In this document: piece after piece, positions 40,675 to 51,054 of the stretch
How positions within the stretch are numbered: position 1 is the stretch's first letter
Layout of the letters: the number at the start of each line of letters is the position of its first letter
The notes under the pieces: model-generated
What the model saw: only the letters and a program-made list of their open reading frames with translations
Databases searched by the model: none
Told to the model about the DNA's origin: nothing
From: Chitinophaga pinensis
GTDB taxonomy: Bacteria > Bacteroidota > Bacteroidia > UKL13-3
Direction: 5' to 3'
Assembly: GCA_945860865.1 (NCBI GenBank)
Contig: CAMARW010000009.1
Coordinates: 1 to 64,000, forward strand
Length of the DNA stretch: 64,000 nt
Translations under genes and position numbers: made by a program

Positions 40675-42138
40675 CTATTCAAATTTATAAATGGTTCCTT
40701 CTTTCCCATCTTTAATCTCTATCCCTATTTCTTTTAATTGGTCTCTTATAAAATCGGAGGTTTCAAAATCCTTTTTGCCTTTTGCGGCCGCTCTTATACC
40801 AATAATTATTTGCATTAAATCATCGGTAAGCATTGCACTATTGTCTGTTTCGGGCATAAGGCCGAGTACATTTAAAGTAAAATCTTGCATAAATGCTTGC
40901 AACTCTTCTAGGTCTTTGGCAGCAATTTGCTCTTTTCCGTCGTTTACAAGGTTAATATACCTCGTTGCATCAAACAAATGGCTCAATGCTATAGGTGTAT
41001 TAAAGTCTTCGTTCATGGCCTTATAAACCTTATCTTTTATTTCTTGCACCGAAAAGCTGGAGCTATCTGAAATCTTTAAACTACTCAGTAGTTGCAAGCC
41101 ATTCATCAATCGTTCTAATCCTTTTTCTGCAGCCAATAGGGCATCGTTTCTAAAATCTAATGTGCTTCTGTAGTGGGCCTGAAGCATAAAAAATCTAACA
41201 GTCATGGCGCTGTAGCCTTTATCTAACAAGGCGTGATTTCCAGAAAATAACTCTGCAGGCAAAAACGAATTCCCCAAACTCTTGCTCATTTTCTGCCCGT
41301 TTACCGTTAACATATTGGTGTGAATCCAATATTTGGCAGGTTGGGTATGGTTACAAGCTAAATTTTGCGCAATTTCATTGGTATGGTGGGTTGGAATTAA
41401 ATCCATACCACCTCCATGAATATCAAATTCGTTGCCTAAGTATTTTGAACTCATAGCAGAACACTCTAAATGCCAACCCGGAAAACCTTCTCCCCAAGGG
41501 CTCTGCCACCTCATAATATGTTCTGGCTTGGCTTTAATCCATAAGGCAAAATCTAGTCGGCCACGTTTTTCATTTTGGCCATCTAATTCGCGGGTATTGT
41601 TTAATAGCTCCTCTAAATTTCTATTGGAGAGAATAGTATAATTGTGTTCAGCCGAAAATTTTTCTACATCAAAATAAATGCTGCCATTGGCTTCATAGGC
41701 GTAACCATTTTCCAAAATTTTCTTGGTCATTTCAATTTGCTCAATGATATGACCTGTTGCTGTGGGTTCAATACTCGGGGGTAAGGTGTTAAATTGCCTC
41801 AAAACTTCATGAAAATCTAGTGTGTAGCGCTGGACAATTTCCATGGGCTCCACTTGTTCTAATTTTGCTTTTTTGGCAAATTTATCATCTCCTTCATCTC
41901 TATCACCTTCCAAATGGCCGGCATCTGTAATGTTCCTTACATAACGTACTTTGTAGCCAAGGTGCAATAAATACCTGTAAATTATATCAAATGAAACATA
42001 GGTTCTGGCATTACCTAAGTGTGCATTGCTGTATACTGTAGGTCCACAAACATACATGCCCACATAATCTTTGTGAAGGGGTTTAAAAACGCTGGTTTCT
42101 CTGCTAAGGGTATTATATATTTTTAGCTCGTGTTGCAT
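40675..42138 (-). CDS. cysS: Cysteine--tRNA ligase
   Basis: YVCGPTVYSNAHLGNARTYV, GWHLECSAMS, KMSKSLGNS. Confidence 0.98.
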   Translation of the reverse strand: MQHELKIYNTLSRETSVFKPLHKDYVGMYVCGPTVYSNAHLGNARTYVSFDIIYRYLLHLGYKVRYVRNITDAGHLEGDRDEGDDKFAKKAKLEQVEPMEIVQRYTLDFHEVLRQFNTLPPSIEPTATGHIIEQIEMTKKILENGYAYEANGSIYFDVEKFSAEHNYTILSNRNLEELLNNTRELDGQNEKRGRLDFALWIKAKPEHIMRWQSPWGEGFPGWHLECSAMSSKYLGNEFDIHGGGMDLIPTHHTNEIAQNLACNHTQPAKYWIHTNMLTVNGQKMSKSLGNSFLPAELFSGNHALLDKGYSAMTVRFFMLQAHYRSTLDFRNDALLAAEKGLERLMNGLQLLSSLKISDSSSFSVQEIKDKVYKAMNEDFNTPIALSHLFDATRYINLVNDGKEQIAAKDLEELQAFMQDFTLNVLGLMPETDNSAMLTDDLMQIIIGIRAAAKGKKDFETSDFIRDQLKEIGIEIKDGKEGTIYKFE

Positions 42139-42168
42139 ACTTTTTAATTTCTATGCGAAAATACATTT

Positions 42169-43473
42169 TTATTCGAACAAGCTTAAATAAACCTCGTCCC
42201 AATTCTCCCAATTTTCTGTTGGGTCAAAATTAGAGTTATGCCAAATGCTTATAAATTCTCCACCTAAGCTTTGGCAAATTTCTTTGTATTGTTTAATCAT
42301 TATTTTGGATTGTTCAACACTTAGTTTCAGGGCATTTTTTAGTGTTACATCCATTAAACAAGGTGAGTGTACCCAAACTTCGAGGGTTTTTTCTTGAGCC
42401 AAATCATAAAACTTAAAGGGCTTTGCAGTAGATGCCCTAAAGCCTAGATGTTTGCTATAAGCCATAGAATAATCATGCGTAATACCCATTTTTTGCATCT
42501 TGATATAAGATTGGGGAATCTTAATTTTAAGAAAATGATGTCTACTTAGCCTGGCATCTTGACCCGAATGTAACTTAAAATAAGCATGCTCTTTTTGGTA
42601 TAAATTACTTATTAGTGAGCCTTTATAAGAAGGATGTATACCAATTGTATTTTTTTGTTGTAGGTTTTGAATCAAATTTTTTAACTCAGCACTTTTTGGT
42701 GAAAGGTTTAAATCATGCTTGCCATAATCGGCCAGTAAGAAGAAAAACAGGGTTTCTATCCCCTTGGCATTGGGTGTTTCTAACAAAAAATCATAGGTAT
42801 CGTAGGGGTCTTTTTGAGGAGGATTAAAGGCTTTATAATCGGGTTTATTTCTGAGTATTGAACCAATAGTCTTTCGCCATTTGGCTGCCAAAGACAGGCC
42901 CTTGTATTTATAAGCAAAGTCTATATCTATGGTATTTACTTGCTTAAAGTTGCTTGGGTTCAGCCTAATATTGGGGTAACATTTTTGTATTTGTTTGCCC
43001 AAGGTTTGAACCCAAAAATCTACTAAAGGATAATCTAAAAAATCATATTGAAAGGCGATGCTGTTTTCTGCTTTGAAGCGGCTGTGTTCGTCGGTTTTTG
43101 TCCCTAAATACTCTTCATATCTGCTCAATAAATAAAAAGATGCAGCTAATAAATCGAAGGGTAAAACTGCGGTATTTGATTTAAAATCTGGTATACTAAT
43201 ATAGCTGTTTTGGTAAAAAACTTTTTTCCAAGTAATGTGCGTTTCAACTTGGAGTTTCTGTGGTATAATTTGCTCGTCGAATAAAAGATTTTGTGCTGGA
43301 ATATTTACACAACCCTCTAATAATGTAGTGTTATAATTTATCTTTGGACTCTGCGAAGCGCTAAAATAAACAGGCTTATCTGTAATGCTGTAGCTTACTC
43401 CTAACCGGTGCAACAACACCTCATCTAAAATATATTTAAGCCTTTCTGTAACACTTGCAGCGAATACCAACAT
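42169..43473 (-). CDS. Polysaccharide deacetylase-like protein (DUF7033-type)
   Basis: LPFDLLAASFYLLSRYEEYLG, NTIDIDFAYKYKG, NTIGIHPSYKGS, ISIWHNSNF. Confidence 0.78.
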   Translation of the reverse strand: MLVFAASVTERLKYILDEVLLHRLGVSYSITDKPVYFSASQSPKINYNTTLLEGCVNIPAQNLLFDEQIIPQKLQVETHITWKKVFYQNSYISIPDFKSNTAVLPFDLLAASFYLLSRYEEYLGTKTDEHSRFKAENSIAFQYDFLDYPLVDFWVQTLGKQIQKCYPNIRLNPSNFKQVNTIDIDFAYKYKGLSLAAKWRKTIGSILRNKPDYKAFNPPQKDPYDTYDFLLETPNAKGIETLFFFLLADYGKHDLNLSPKSAELKNLIQNLQQKNTIGIHPSYKGSLISNLYQKEHAYFKLHSGQDARLSRHHFLKIKIPQSYIKMQKMGITHDYSMAYSKHLGFRASTAKPFKFYDLAQEKTLEVWVHSPCLMDVTLKNALKLSVEQSKIMIKQYKEICQSLGGEFISIWHNSNFDPTENWENWDEVYLSLFE

Positions 43474-43491
43474 AAAACAAAAGTAGGAAAT

Positions 43492-44790
43492 TTATGCTTT
43501 TGAATAGCGAATTACGGCTAAAATATTTTTTGGGTTCAAGGCTCTCCAAAATAATTGCAAACCCTCTTTGGGTTGGTAGGCCATTACCATAAAAAGCAAA
43601 GCTATGTATGAACCAATAACCAAGGAATAAGCAGCTCCGCTGATGCCCAATTTGGGTATCAATATAAATTCAAAACTAAGGATAAGAATGGCATTTAACA
43701 CTTGCATCCAAACAACATATTTTTGTTTTTGGATAGCCAACATCCACATGCCCCAGGCGGTTCCCCAAAAAACGGGTAAGCTTACCCAAATATGTATTTT
43801 AAAAATTTGCGGCGCTCCTGGAAATTTGGCACCATATAAAAACGAGATAACATAATCTCCTAAAAGGGTGCCACCCACTATTATTAAAATGGCTCCCCAA
43901 ATCATGAGGCTATATAGTTGGGTAAGGCGCTTTAATTGTAACTCTTTATTGTTTCTGTTATTAATAATGCCGGGAAATACCGCCGCACAAATAGCTACAG
44001 GAATAAAATAGGCAGCCTGGCTAATTCTAACTCCCGCCCCGTATTGGCCAACCTGACCCATATCTCTTAAAAAGCGAGCAATTAGAATGGCATCAACATT
44101 TTGGTAAAGTAGTTGAATAAAAGAGGATATGATTAAAGGTATGGCCAGTAGTAATAAATATTTGGCTTCAACAAAATTAAATTGCCATTCGCTTATCTTT
44201 TGGCCTTCTTTTTTGTAAAAGATATACTGGTTAAGAGCAGTTATAGCAGCTTCTAGAGCGGCCATAGTGGCAAACCATTCTAGTGGCGCATGGGTGTAAA
44301 TGAGGTATAATTTTACTAAAGCAGATATAAAAAGCGTGATTACTTGGTTGATGGCAGTAAGTTTTCCTTTTACCTGACTTTGAAAGTAAAAATCGATGAC
44401 TGATAGTGATTGAAAAACGATAGATAGGCTAAGTAAAAAAACAATGTAGGTGGTTTCTATTGGATCTCTCAACAGCGAATAAGCACAAGCACCCACTACT
44501 ACTAATAGCGAGCCAAAAAAGCGTAATCCAAATGCCGTTCCTAAAATTTTCTGGGTGTTTTTTGGTCGGGTTAAAAGTTCCCTTACCACCAAATTATCTA
44601 GTCCAAGGGTACTAAATATAGTAAGTATAGCAATAATTCCGAGGCCGTAAGTAAGTATTCCAAATTGCGCATCGCCCAGATAGCGCACTACTAATACGCC
44701 AACTAAAATGCCCGAAATAATTCGTGCAGATTTTTCGAGGAGCATCCAAAAAGAATTGCTAACGTAATTGTTTTTCGTTTTTTCTTGCAT
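43492..44790 (-). CDS. Oligosaccharide flippase (Wzx-like) membrane protein
   Basis: NSFWMLLEKSARIISGILVGVLVVRYLGDAQFGILTYGLGIIAI...VVRELLTRP; about a dozen hydrophobic segments. Confidence 0.9.
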   Translation of the reverse strand: MQEKTKNNYVSNSFWMLLEKSARIISGILVGVLVVRYLGDAQFGILTYGLGIIAILTIFSTLGLDNLVVRELLTRPKNTQKILGTAFGLRFFGSLLVVVGACAYSLLRDPIETTYIVFLLSLSIVFQSLSVIDFYFQSQVKGKLTAINQVITLFISALVKLYLIYTHAPLEWFATMAALEAAITALNQYIFYKKEGQKISEWQFNFVEAKYLLLLAIPLIISSFIQLLYQNVDAILIARFLRDMGQVGQYGAGVRISQAAYFIPVAICAAVFPGIINNRNNKELQLKRLTQLYSLMIWGAILIIVGGTLLGDYVISFLYGAKFPGAPQIFKIHIWVSLPVFWGTAWGMWMLAIQKQKYVVWMQVLNAILILSFEFILIPKLGISGAAYSLVIGSYIALLFMVMAYQPKEGLQLFWRALNPKNILAVIRYSKA

Positions 44791-44793
44791 GCC

Positions 44794-45354
44794 TTATTTG
44801 TTAAATTCGCTCATGGTTAGAGGCAAACCCCTTAGCACAAAACTTTCTATGGCTTGCACACATTTTAAGCAAAGCGGTGCAATTTCTTTGGCTTCTTCTG
44901 TGTTCCAAGTGCCCAATACAAAATCTACTTGCCTGCCTTTTGCGTAGTTGCTGCCTAAGCCAAATCTTATCCTAGGATAATTTTGGGTAAGCAATAATTC
45001 TTGGATACTTTTTAAACCATTGTGCCCAGCATCGCTGCCATTTCCACGAATTCTAATTTTGCCAAATGGAATGGCAAGGTCGTCTACAATAACGAAAATA
45101 TTTTCAACTGGAATTTTATGTGCTTGCATCCAATACCTAACGGCTTTACCACTCAAATTCATATACGTGTTTGGCTTAATGGCAATAATTTGTCGGCCGC
45201 GAAGTGATATTTCTGCTATATCTGCATATCTATCTGCTGTAAATACCGACTTATATTTTTCGACGAGGGCATCTACTACATCAAAGCCAATGTTATGGCG
45301 TGTATGTGCATAATCGTCTCCAATATTACCTAAGCCTACAATCAAATATTTCAT
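44794..45354 (-). CDS. pth: Peptidyl-tRNA hydrolase
   Basis: YLIVGLGNIGDDYAHTRHNIGFDVVD, KPNTYMNLSGKAV, GHNGLKSI. Confidence 0.97.
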   Translation of the reverse strand: MKYLIVGLGNIGDDYAHTRHNIGFDVVDALVEKYKSVFTADRYADIAEISLRGRQIIAIKPNTYMNLSGKAVRYWMQAHKIPVENIFVIVDDLAIPFGKIRIRGNGSDAGHNGLKSIQELLLTQNYPRIRFGLGSNYAKGRQVDFVLGTWNTEEAKEIAPLCLKCVQAIESFVLRGLPLTMSEFNK

Positions 45355-45428
45355 GTAAGGCAAAAGTAAGATAAATTGTTAATAGTATATCAGATTTAGG
45401 AGCAGTTTTGCAGCAGGTTCAATAAAAA

Positions 45429-45458
45429 AGCCCAACTGAAACAGCTGGGCTTTTTTTA
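45429..45458 (-). terminator. Terminator downstream of rplY
   Basis: AGCCCAACTG-AAA-CAGCTGGGCT with flanking A- and T-runs. Confidence 0.8.
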
Positions 45459-45476
45459 TAAATCGGTTTGAACCAA

Positions 45477-46076
45477 TTATTTTTTCTTCTTTCCGGTTTC
45501 TTTTTCGTTTGCCTTAGCAGCTTCCATTACGGCACGGGTTGTAATTACACTTACAACTGGATTATTAGGAGAATCTAATAGTGTTAAGTTTTCAATGCGA
45601 GCTAAATCACCTACTTTAATTGATTTGCCAATTTCTAAGTTATCAATATTAATTTCGATAAAATCTGGCAACAACATAGGTAAAGCTTTAACTCTTAACT
45701 TCTTACTTTTTACTACTAATTTACCACCCGCACGCACACCTACAGAATTACCTACTAATTTTACAGGAACGCCAATTTCTACTGGTTTGCTGTCTTCAAT
45801 TTCTAAAAAATCTGCATGTAAAATAGAATCGTTTACTGGGTGAAAGCTAATATCTTTAAGGATACACTTGTATGTTTTTCCATCGATATCTAACTTTACC
45901 TTGTAGGTATTTGGTGTATAAACCAATAATTTAAAATCGGGTTCGTAAACGGTAAAATGAATGTGGTTTCCGCCACCATACATTACGCAAGGTACTTTAC
46001 CTTCTGTTCTAAGTGCTTTGGTAGATACTTTGCCAACTTCTGTTCTGGTGTATCCAAATAATGCTACTGATTTCAT
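45477..46076 (-). CDS. rplY: 50S ribosomal protein L25/general stress protein Ctc
   Basis: L25 N-terminal and TL5 C-terminal domains; GKVPCVMYGGG; canonical prs-rplY-pth neighbourhood. Confidence 0.93.
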   Translation of the reverse strand: MKSVALFGYTRTEVGKVSTKALRTEGKVPCVMYGGGNHIHFTVYEPDFKLLVYTPNTYKVKLDIDGKTYKCILKDISFHPVNDSILHADFLEIEDSKPVEIGVPVKLVGNSVGVRAGGKLVVKSKKLRVKALPMLLPDFIEINIDNLEIGKSIKVGDLARIENLTLLDSPNNPVVSVITTRAVMEAAKANEKETGKKKK

Positions 46077-46157
46077 GTTTTTTTATATTAATTGTTATTT
46101 ATTTTTAATGCAAAGGGAATTCACCCAACTTTGGGTTCAGGCAAAATGAGTTAAAGT

Positions 46158-47105
46158 TTAAGCGTTTAAATCAAATAAGCTGCTAATGGAGCCGTGCTCT
46201 GTAATGTTACGAATGGCGTGGGCAAAAAGCTGTGCAGCAGATAATACTTTAATTTTAGAATCGGTTCGAACCAAAGGAATGGTATTACAAACTACCAATT
46301 CGTCTAATACGCTGTTTTCAATATTATCGTAAGCTTTACCGCTTAAAACAGGATGCGTACACATGGCACGAACACTGATGGCACCTCTGTCTTTTAGCAA
46401 TTGCGCCGCTTTGGCAAGGGTGTTACCTGTGTCAATAATATCATCTACCATAAACACATCTTTGCCACTCACATCTCCAATGAGCGTCATAGAGGCTATT
46501 TCATTGGCTCTTCTGCGTTCTTTATCTACAATTACCATATCACAACCGAGGGCCTTCGCGTATGTTCTAGCTCTAGCGCTAGAACCCATATCTGGAGAAG
46601 CAATAATAATATTGCTACCCATATTTAAGCTACGCATGTATGGTAAAAATATAACTGCTGGATCGAGGTGATCTACCGGCACTTCAAAGAAACCTTGTAT
46701 TTGAGGTGCGTGTAAATCCATGGTAATAACCCTGCTGGCACCGGCTACAGTGAGCATATCTGCCACTACTTTAGAACCAATAGAAACGCGGGGCTTATCT
46801 TTTCTATCTTGGCGAGCCATACCAAAATAAGGTATTACTGCCGTAATATAATGCGCGGAAGCTCTTTTAGCGGCATCAATCATGAGCAAAAGCTCCATGA
46901 GATTGTCTGTATTTGCAAAAGTGCTTTGTATTAAAAATACGTCACAACCACGCACCGATTCGTTGAAACTTGGCTGAAATTCGCCATCACTAAAGTATGA
47001 AATGGTGCAATCTCCTAAAGGAATTCCGTATGCTTTTGCAATTTCTTCTGCCAAGTACTTAGAACGTGTACCTGAGAAAATCTTTACTTCGTTTTTAACC
47101 GCCAT
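46158..47105 (-). CDS. prs: Ribose-phosphate pyrophosphokinase
   Basis: FSGTRSKYLAEEIA, PYFGMARQDRKD, FMVDDIIDTGNTLAKAA. Confidence 0.97.
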   Translation of the reverse strand: MAVKNEVKIFSGTRSKYLAEEIAKAYGIPLGDCTISYFSDGEFQPSFNESVRGCDVFLIQSTFANTDNLMELLLMIDAAKRASAHYITAVIPYFGMARQDRKDKPRVSIGSKVVADMLTVAGASRVITMDLHAPQIQGFFEVPVDHLDPAVIFLPYMRSLNMGSNIIIASPDMGSSARARTYAKALGCDMVIVDKERRRANEIASMTLIGDVSGKDVFMVDDIIDTGNTLAKAAQLLKDRGAISVRAMCTHPVLSGKAYDNIENSVLDELVVCNTIPLVRTDSKIKVLSAAQLFAHAIRNITEHGSISSLFDLNA

Positions 47106-47169
47106 AAGACCTAATATATGTTGTTCACCTTGCAGTGAGATTAGTTAATTTCCTTTCAAATGAAAGGAT

Positions 47170-47245
47170 TGGTTGACCGACTAGGGCTCGAACCTAGACT
47201 CCTCTGAACCAAAATCAGATGTGTTGCCAGTTACACCATCGGTCA
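47170..47245 (-). tRNA. tRNA-Gln (anticodon TTG), CCA encoded
   Basis: 76-nt cloverleaf: TGACCGA/TCGGTCA acceptor, TCTGA-TTTTGGT-TCAGA anticodon arm, CTAGG-TTCGAGC-CCTAG T arm, A discriminator and CCA. Confidence 0.97.
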
Positions 47246-47417
47246 ATATTGGGAGTGCAAAACTAACATTTTTATATAAAAAGTAAAGGGAAACCTTATT
47301 TTTTTTTCAAAATTCTGATTTTCACTCCAAAAATATGCATACTGAAATGATTTGTGCGCCTTGTTATGTGCAAAAAAAGACTTTTTACTGTAAAATCTTA
47401 TCAGACCTTTGTAAACG

Positions 47418-48629
47418 ATGGATGTTTTTTGTGTTGGGCTAGTTTTTAGTAGAGATCAATTGAGGTACCACAGTTATGCCAGGCAGTATGTGGAGGCCTT
47501 ATTGCGTTTGCATAAACAGGTAGCTATTTTTTCGCCCAACTGGATAGAACTCAATCAATATTTTCAGATAAATTTTCGCGATCAGGCCAAACGCATTCAT
47601 TGTTTTGCCCTCAACGAATATTCAGATTTGAATGAGCGTGAAGGTAAAATTGCTTTTTTTATTAGGCATATCAAATTGCGGCGTGTTATAAAAAATGCAG
47701 AACGACGCATGAATACCCAAATTGATTTTCTGTTTTTTGCTCCTGTAGATGATTGGATCAGGCCGTCTTTTCCAAAATTTTTGCTGAACCTAGTTTTGAA
47801 AAATGCTTGGAGTGGTTTATTAATAAACATGGAAAATTATGGCAACTTGCATGGTTTGGGCAAAGCACCTTTGTTACCTTTAAATGTAGATCCTAAATTT
47901 AAAGAGCCAGATTACTTGCTTAGTTCTGAAAACTGCAAAGGGGTTTGTACCCTCGATAGATTTAGAAGCGAGCAGTTAAAATCTCGGGTATATAAAAAGG
48001 TGGTGGTTTTGCCCGATGTAAGTAATTATAAATTGCCTGCTACCTTGCCTCTTTTAATTAATCAAATTAAAAAAATGGCCAGGGGTAGAATGATTGTGGG
48101 CAATGTTTTATTAGAAAATGAAGAGGTAACCCATTTCACTAATTTGGCCCTACAAGCCAATCCAGATCAATACTTTTTTGTATGTGCGGGTGCAATAAGT
48201 TCGCAGCATTTATCTGCTTCTGCGCAAGAATCTTTGAGTAATTTGCTTAGTTCTGGCAAACAGAATAACTATTTTATTTTAGACGATTTAGATGATTACG
48301 AGCAAATAAACGCCTTGGTACAATGCTTTGATGTTTGTTATGTAATGGCAAGTAAGCAGCCAATGCCCCATGCATTGTTGAGTAAAGCCGCCTTTTTTAA
48401 CAAACCAGTAATAGGTGTTTCTCAAGAATTAACTGGCAAATTAATTAGCACCTTTAAACTGGGTATAGTTGTTTCTACAGAGCTAACAGAAAGTATGCAA
48501 GCCCTACAAACCTATAGGTTACAAATGCCTTTAGATCAAAATTTTAATAATTCTTCTTTACAAAATTATACCCAATTGCAAAATCAACTACACCTTCGCG
48601 ATGCTTGGGAAATGCTACTTTGGTTTTGA
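47418..48629 (+). CDS. Putative glycosyltransferase (GT-B-like)
   Basis: About 400 aa; C-terminal half with DDYEQINALVQCFDVCYVMASKQPMPHALLSKAAFFNKPVIGVSQELTGKL, resembling GT-B donor sites. Confidence 0.65.
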   Translation: MDVFCVGLVFSRDQLRYHSYARQYVEALLRLHKQVAIFSPNWIELNQYFQINFRDQAKRIHCFALNEYSDLNEREGKIAFFIRHIKLRRVIKNAERRMNTQIDFLFFAPVDDWIRPSFPKFLLNLVLKNAWSGLLINMENYGNLHGLGKAPLLPLNVDPKFKEPDYLLSSENCKGVCTLDRFRSEQLKSRVYKKVVVLPDVSNYKLPATLPLLINQIKKMARGRMIVGNVLLENEEVTHFTNLALQANPDQYFFVCAGAISSQHLSASAQESLSNLLSSGKQNNYFILDDLDDYEQINALVQCFDVCYVMASKQPMPHALLSKAAFFNKPVIGVSQELTGKLISTFKLGIVVSTELTESMQALQTYRLQMPLDQNFNNSSLQNYTQLQNQLHLRDAWEMLLWF

Positions 48630-48710
48630 GATTGAAGAGGTTTATTTTCAAGGTGTTTGTAGCCTTGGAGTATTATTCTTACTTTCGTTGAATTATTTTG
48701 TAATACGAAA

Positions 48711-49562
48711 GTGAGTAAAAATTTAGGCTTAAGTTTAAAAGAAAAGATTTTTCTTTTGGTGGCAGGAATGCCGGGCAAATGGAGCAAATTTTGCCCTAGT
48801 TACTTGCGTGAATTTAAAAATACAGTTAGCAAAATCAATAGGCTAGGCGGTTCAATTTTATATGAATCGAGGGCAACTTTGGTAACCTTTCAAAACATCC
48901 AATTTAAACTGCGCTTGGGTTCAACAGATTTTTTGGTTTTTGATCAGGTTATTTTGGACGAAGAGTATGCTCCAATTATACAATTGATTAAGGATTCTCA
49001 AGCTAGTGTAAATCGCTTTAATATCATTGATGCAGGTGCAAACGTGGGTTTTGCAAGTTTATATTTCTCTAAACAATTTCCTGCCTCACAAATAGTGTCT
49101 ATTGAGCCAGATACTTCCAATTTCAATTCACTACAATCGAATATTGAAATTAATCAATTAAAAAATGCTGTATTTCCATTAAAGGGAGGTATTTGGGGTA
49201 AGACCAGTAAACTAAATTTATCTAATTCTTTCAGAGACGGTAGAGAGTGGTCGCTTAATTTAGAAGAAACTTCAATAGATGAAAAAGGTGCAATTGATGC
49301 CTTCTCATTGGACGATATAATGAAGAAGTTTAATTTTAATGTAGTTGATTTTTTAAAAATAGATATTGAGGGCGGAGAGAAAAATTTATTTGAGCATTGG
49401 TCAAATGACCCTTCAATATTAAGAAGTGTAAGATTTTTAGCCCTTGAAATCCATGATGAAATGGCCGATAGAAATTTTATTTCAAATGTTTTAGAACAAG
49501 CGGGATTTAAGCTAACTGAAATAAACGAAACTACCTTTGGTTTTAATGTCAATTTTAAATGA
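48711..49562 (+). CDS. FkbM family methyltransferase (GTG start)
   Basis: NIIDAGANVGFASLYFSKQFPASQIVSIEPDTSNFNSLQSNI, VDFLKIDIEGGEKNLF. Confidence 0.88.
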   Translation: MSKNLGLSLKEKIFLLVAGMPGKWSKFCPSYLREFKNTVSKINRLGGSILYESRATLVTFQNIQFKLRLGSTDFLVFDQVILDEEYAPIIQLIKDSQASVNRFNIIDAGANVGFASLYFSKQFPASQIVSIEPDTSNFNSLQSNIEINQLKNAVFPLKGGIWGKTSKLNLSNSFRDGREWSLNLEETSIDEKGAIDAFSLDDIMKKFNFNVVDFLKIDIEGGEKNLFEHWSNDPSILRSVRFLALEIHDEMADRNFISNVLEQAGFKLTEINETTFGFNVNFK

Positions 49563-50230
49563 GAGAAGAGAATTTAGAGAGATTACTTAGCTACAAAATG
49601 AAGCCTTATGCCACCAATTATTTGGAGCATAAGTTTATTATTGACGGCTTAAATTATACGGTAAATAAATATGCGAAAGCTCGTTTGATAGATATTGGTT
49701 GCGGTAATAAACCCTACTCTGAAATGTTAAACCCGCACATTACAGAATACATTGGTTGCGACATTATTCAATCGAGCAACAATTGTGTGGATGTATTGTG
49801 TGAAGCAACTAAAATACCTTTGCCAAACGATAGTTTTGATACAGCTTTCTCTACCCAAACTATTGAGCATGTGGGTGATTTCCAAGACATGGTAAATGAG
49901 GCCTTTCGCTTGCTTAAACCGGGCGGGTATTTCATTGTTTCTGGCCCCATGTATTGGCCTTTACACGAAGAACCATACGACTTTCATCGCTTTACCAAAC
50001 ATGGTTTTGCGCATACCCTACAAAAAGCAGGTTTTGAAGTGGTAGAAATAATTCCCAATGGAGGCAAATGGGCGCTTTTGGGTCAGGTTTTAATACAAAC
50101 TTTGCCAGTTTGGATCACCTTCCCAAAAGCACTTAAATGGCTTCATAACAAATTGTTTGTTTGGCTCGACCAGAGATATTTTGATCCTATAAATACCATG
50201 AATTACGTGGCCATTGGAAGAAAAAAATAA
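49559..50230 (+). CDS. Class I SAM-dependent methyltransferase
   Basis: RLIDIGCGNKPYSEMLNP, FDTAFSTQTIEHVGDFQDMVNEAFRLLKPGGYFIVSGP. Confidence 0.92.
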   Translation: MREENLERLLSYKMKPYATNYLEHKFIIDGLNYTVNKYAKARLIDIGCGNKPYSEMLNPHITEYIGCDIIQSSNNCVDVLCEATKIPLPNDSFDTAFSTQTIEHVGDFQDMVNEAFRLLKPGGYFIVSGPMYWPLHEEPYDFHRFTKHGFAHTLQKAGFEVVEIIPNGGKWALLGQVLIQTLPVWITFPKALKWLHNKLFVWLDQRYFDPINTMNYVAIGRKK

Positions 50231-51054
50231 TGCAAAAGTTAGTATCCATCATCATACCATGTTACAATCATGGCGCTTTTGTAAGGGAAGCGCTTGAGAG
50301 TATTTCATACGCTAACAGGGAAGAAATAGAAATAATTATTGTAAATGATGGTTCTACCGATGCACATACTATTTCGGTTTTAAAGCAATTAAGTGAAGAG
50401 GGATTTTATGTTATCAATCAAGTAAACCAAGGTCTGGGTAAAACTCGCAATAATGGCATTAAGCTGGCAAGCGGCAAGTATATTTTGCCTTTAGATGCCG
50501 ACAATAAATTATTGCCTGTTTACCTCGAAAAAGGGGTTGAGATTTTAGAAGCAAACAGTCAAATAGCTGTAGTTTATGGTGATCCAATTTTATTTGGGGA
50601 TAAGCAAGGTTTGGCACCTGTTTCTGATTATAATTTGCAAAGATTAATGACAGGCAATTACATAGATGCCTGTGCTTTGTACCGCAAATCTGCTTGGGAA
50701 CAAGTAGGCGGATACGACGAAAATATGCCCTACATGGGAGTAGAAGATTGGGAGTTCTGGCTGAACCTATCTTTTCATGGTCACAAATTTTTTCACCTGG
50801 CCGAACCCAGTTATTATTATAGGGTAGCCAATCAATCGATGATAAAAAAGGATACGGGTCCCAATTTTAATGAATTGCGGTTTTACATTGAAAAGAAACA
50901 CGCTTTTTATTTGGATTTTGATGCCCCAGCGGATGCTTTAAGTTTGAAGTTTAAAGCTAATCCTGTTATTTTATTATACAAGCTAATCTTGCGAACCTAT
51001 TTCCCAGCTAAATACCAATCTTTGGTTGAGCAAAGAAAAATAAAGAGAATTTGA
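50230..51054 (+). CDS. Glycosyltransferase family 2 protein
   Basis: VSIIIPCYNHGAFVREALESI, EIIIVNDGSTD, LDADNKL, VGGYDENMPYMGVEDWEFWL. Confidence 0.94.
   Translation: MQKLVSIIIPCYNHGAFVREALESISYANREEIEIIIVNDGSTDAHTISVLKQLSEEGFYVINQVNQGLGKTRNNGIKLASGKYILPLDADNKLLPVYLEKGVEILEANSQIAVVYGDPILFGDKQGLAPVSDYNLQRLMTGNYIDACALYRKSAWEQVGGYDENMPYMGVEDWEFWLNLSFHGHKFFHLAEPSYYYRVANQSMIKKDTGPNFNELRFYIEKKHAFYLDFDAPADALSLKFKANPVILLYKLILRTYFPAKYQSLVEQRKIKRI

Noticed and set aside
46077-46157. Hairpin ACCCA-ACTT-TGGGT between prs and rplY as an L25 autoregulatory leader
   Set aside because: Five-bp stem, no U-run and no known conserved leader recognised; too weak to call.
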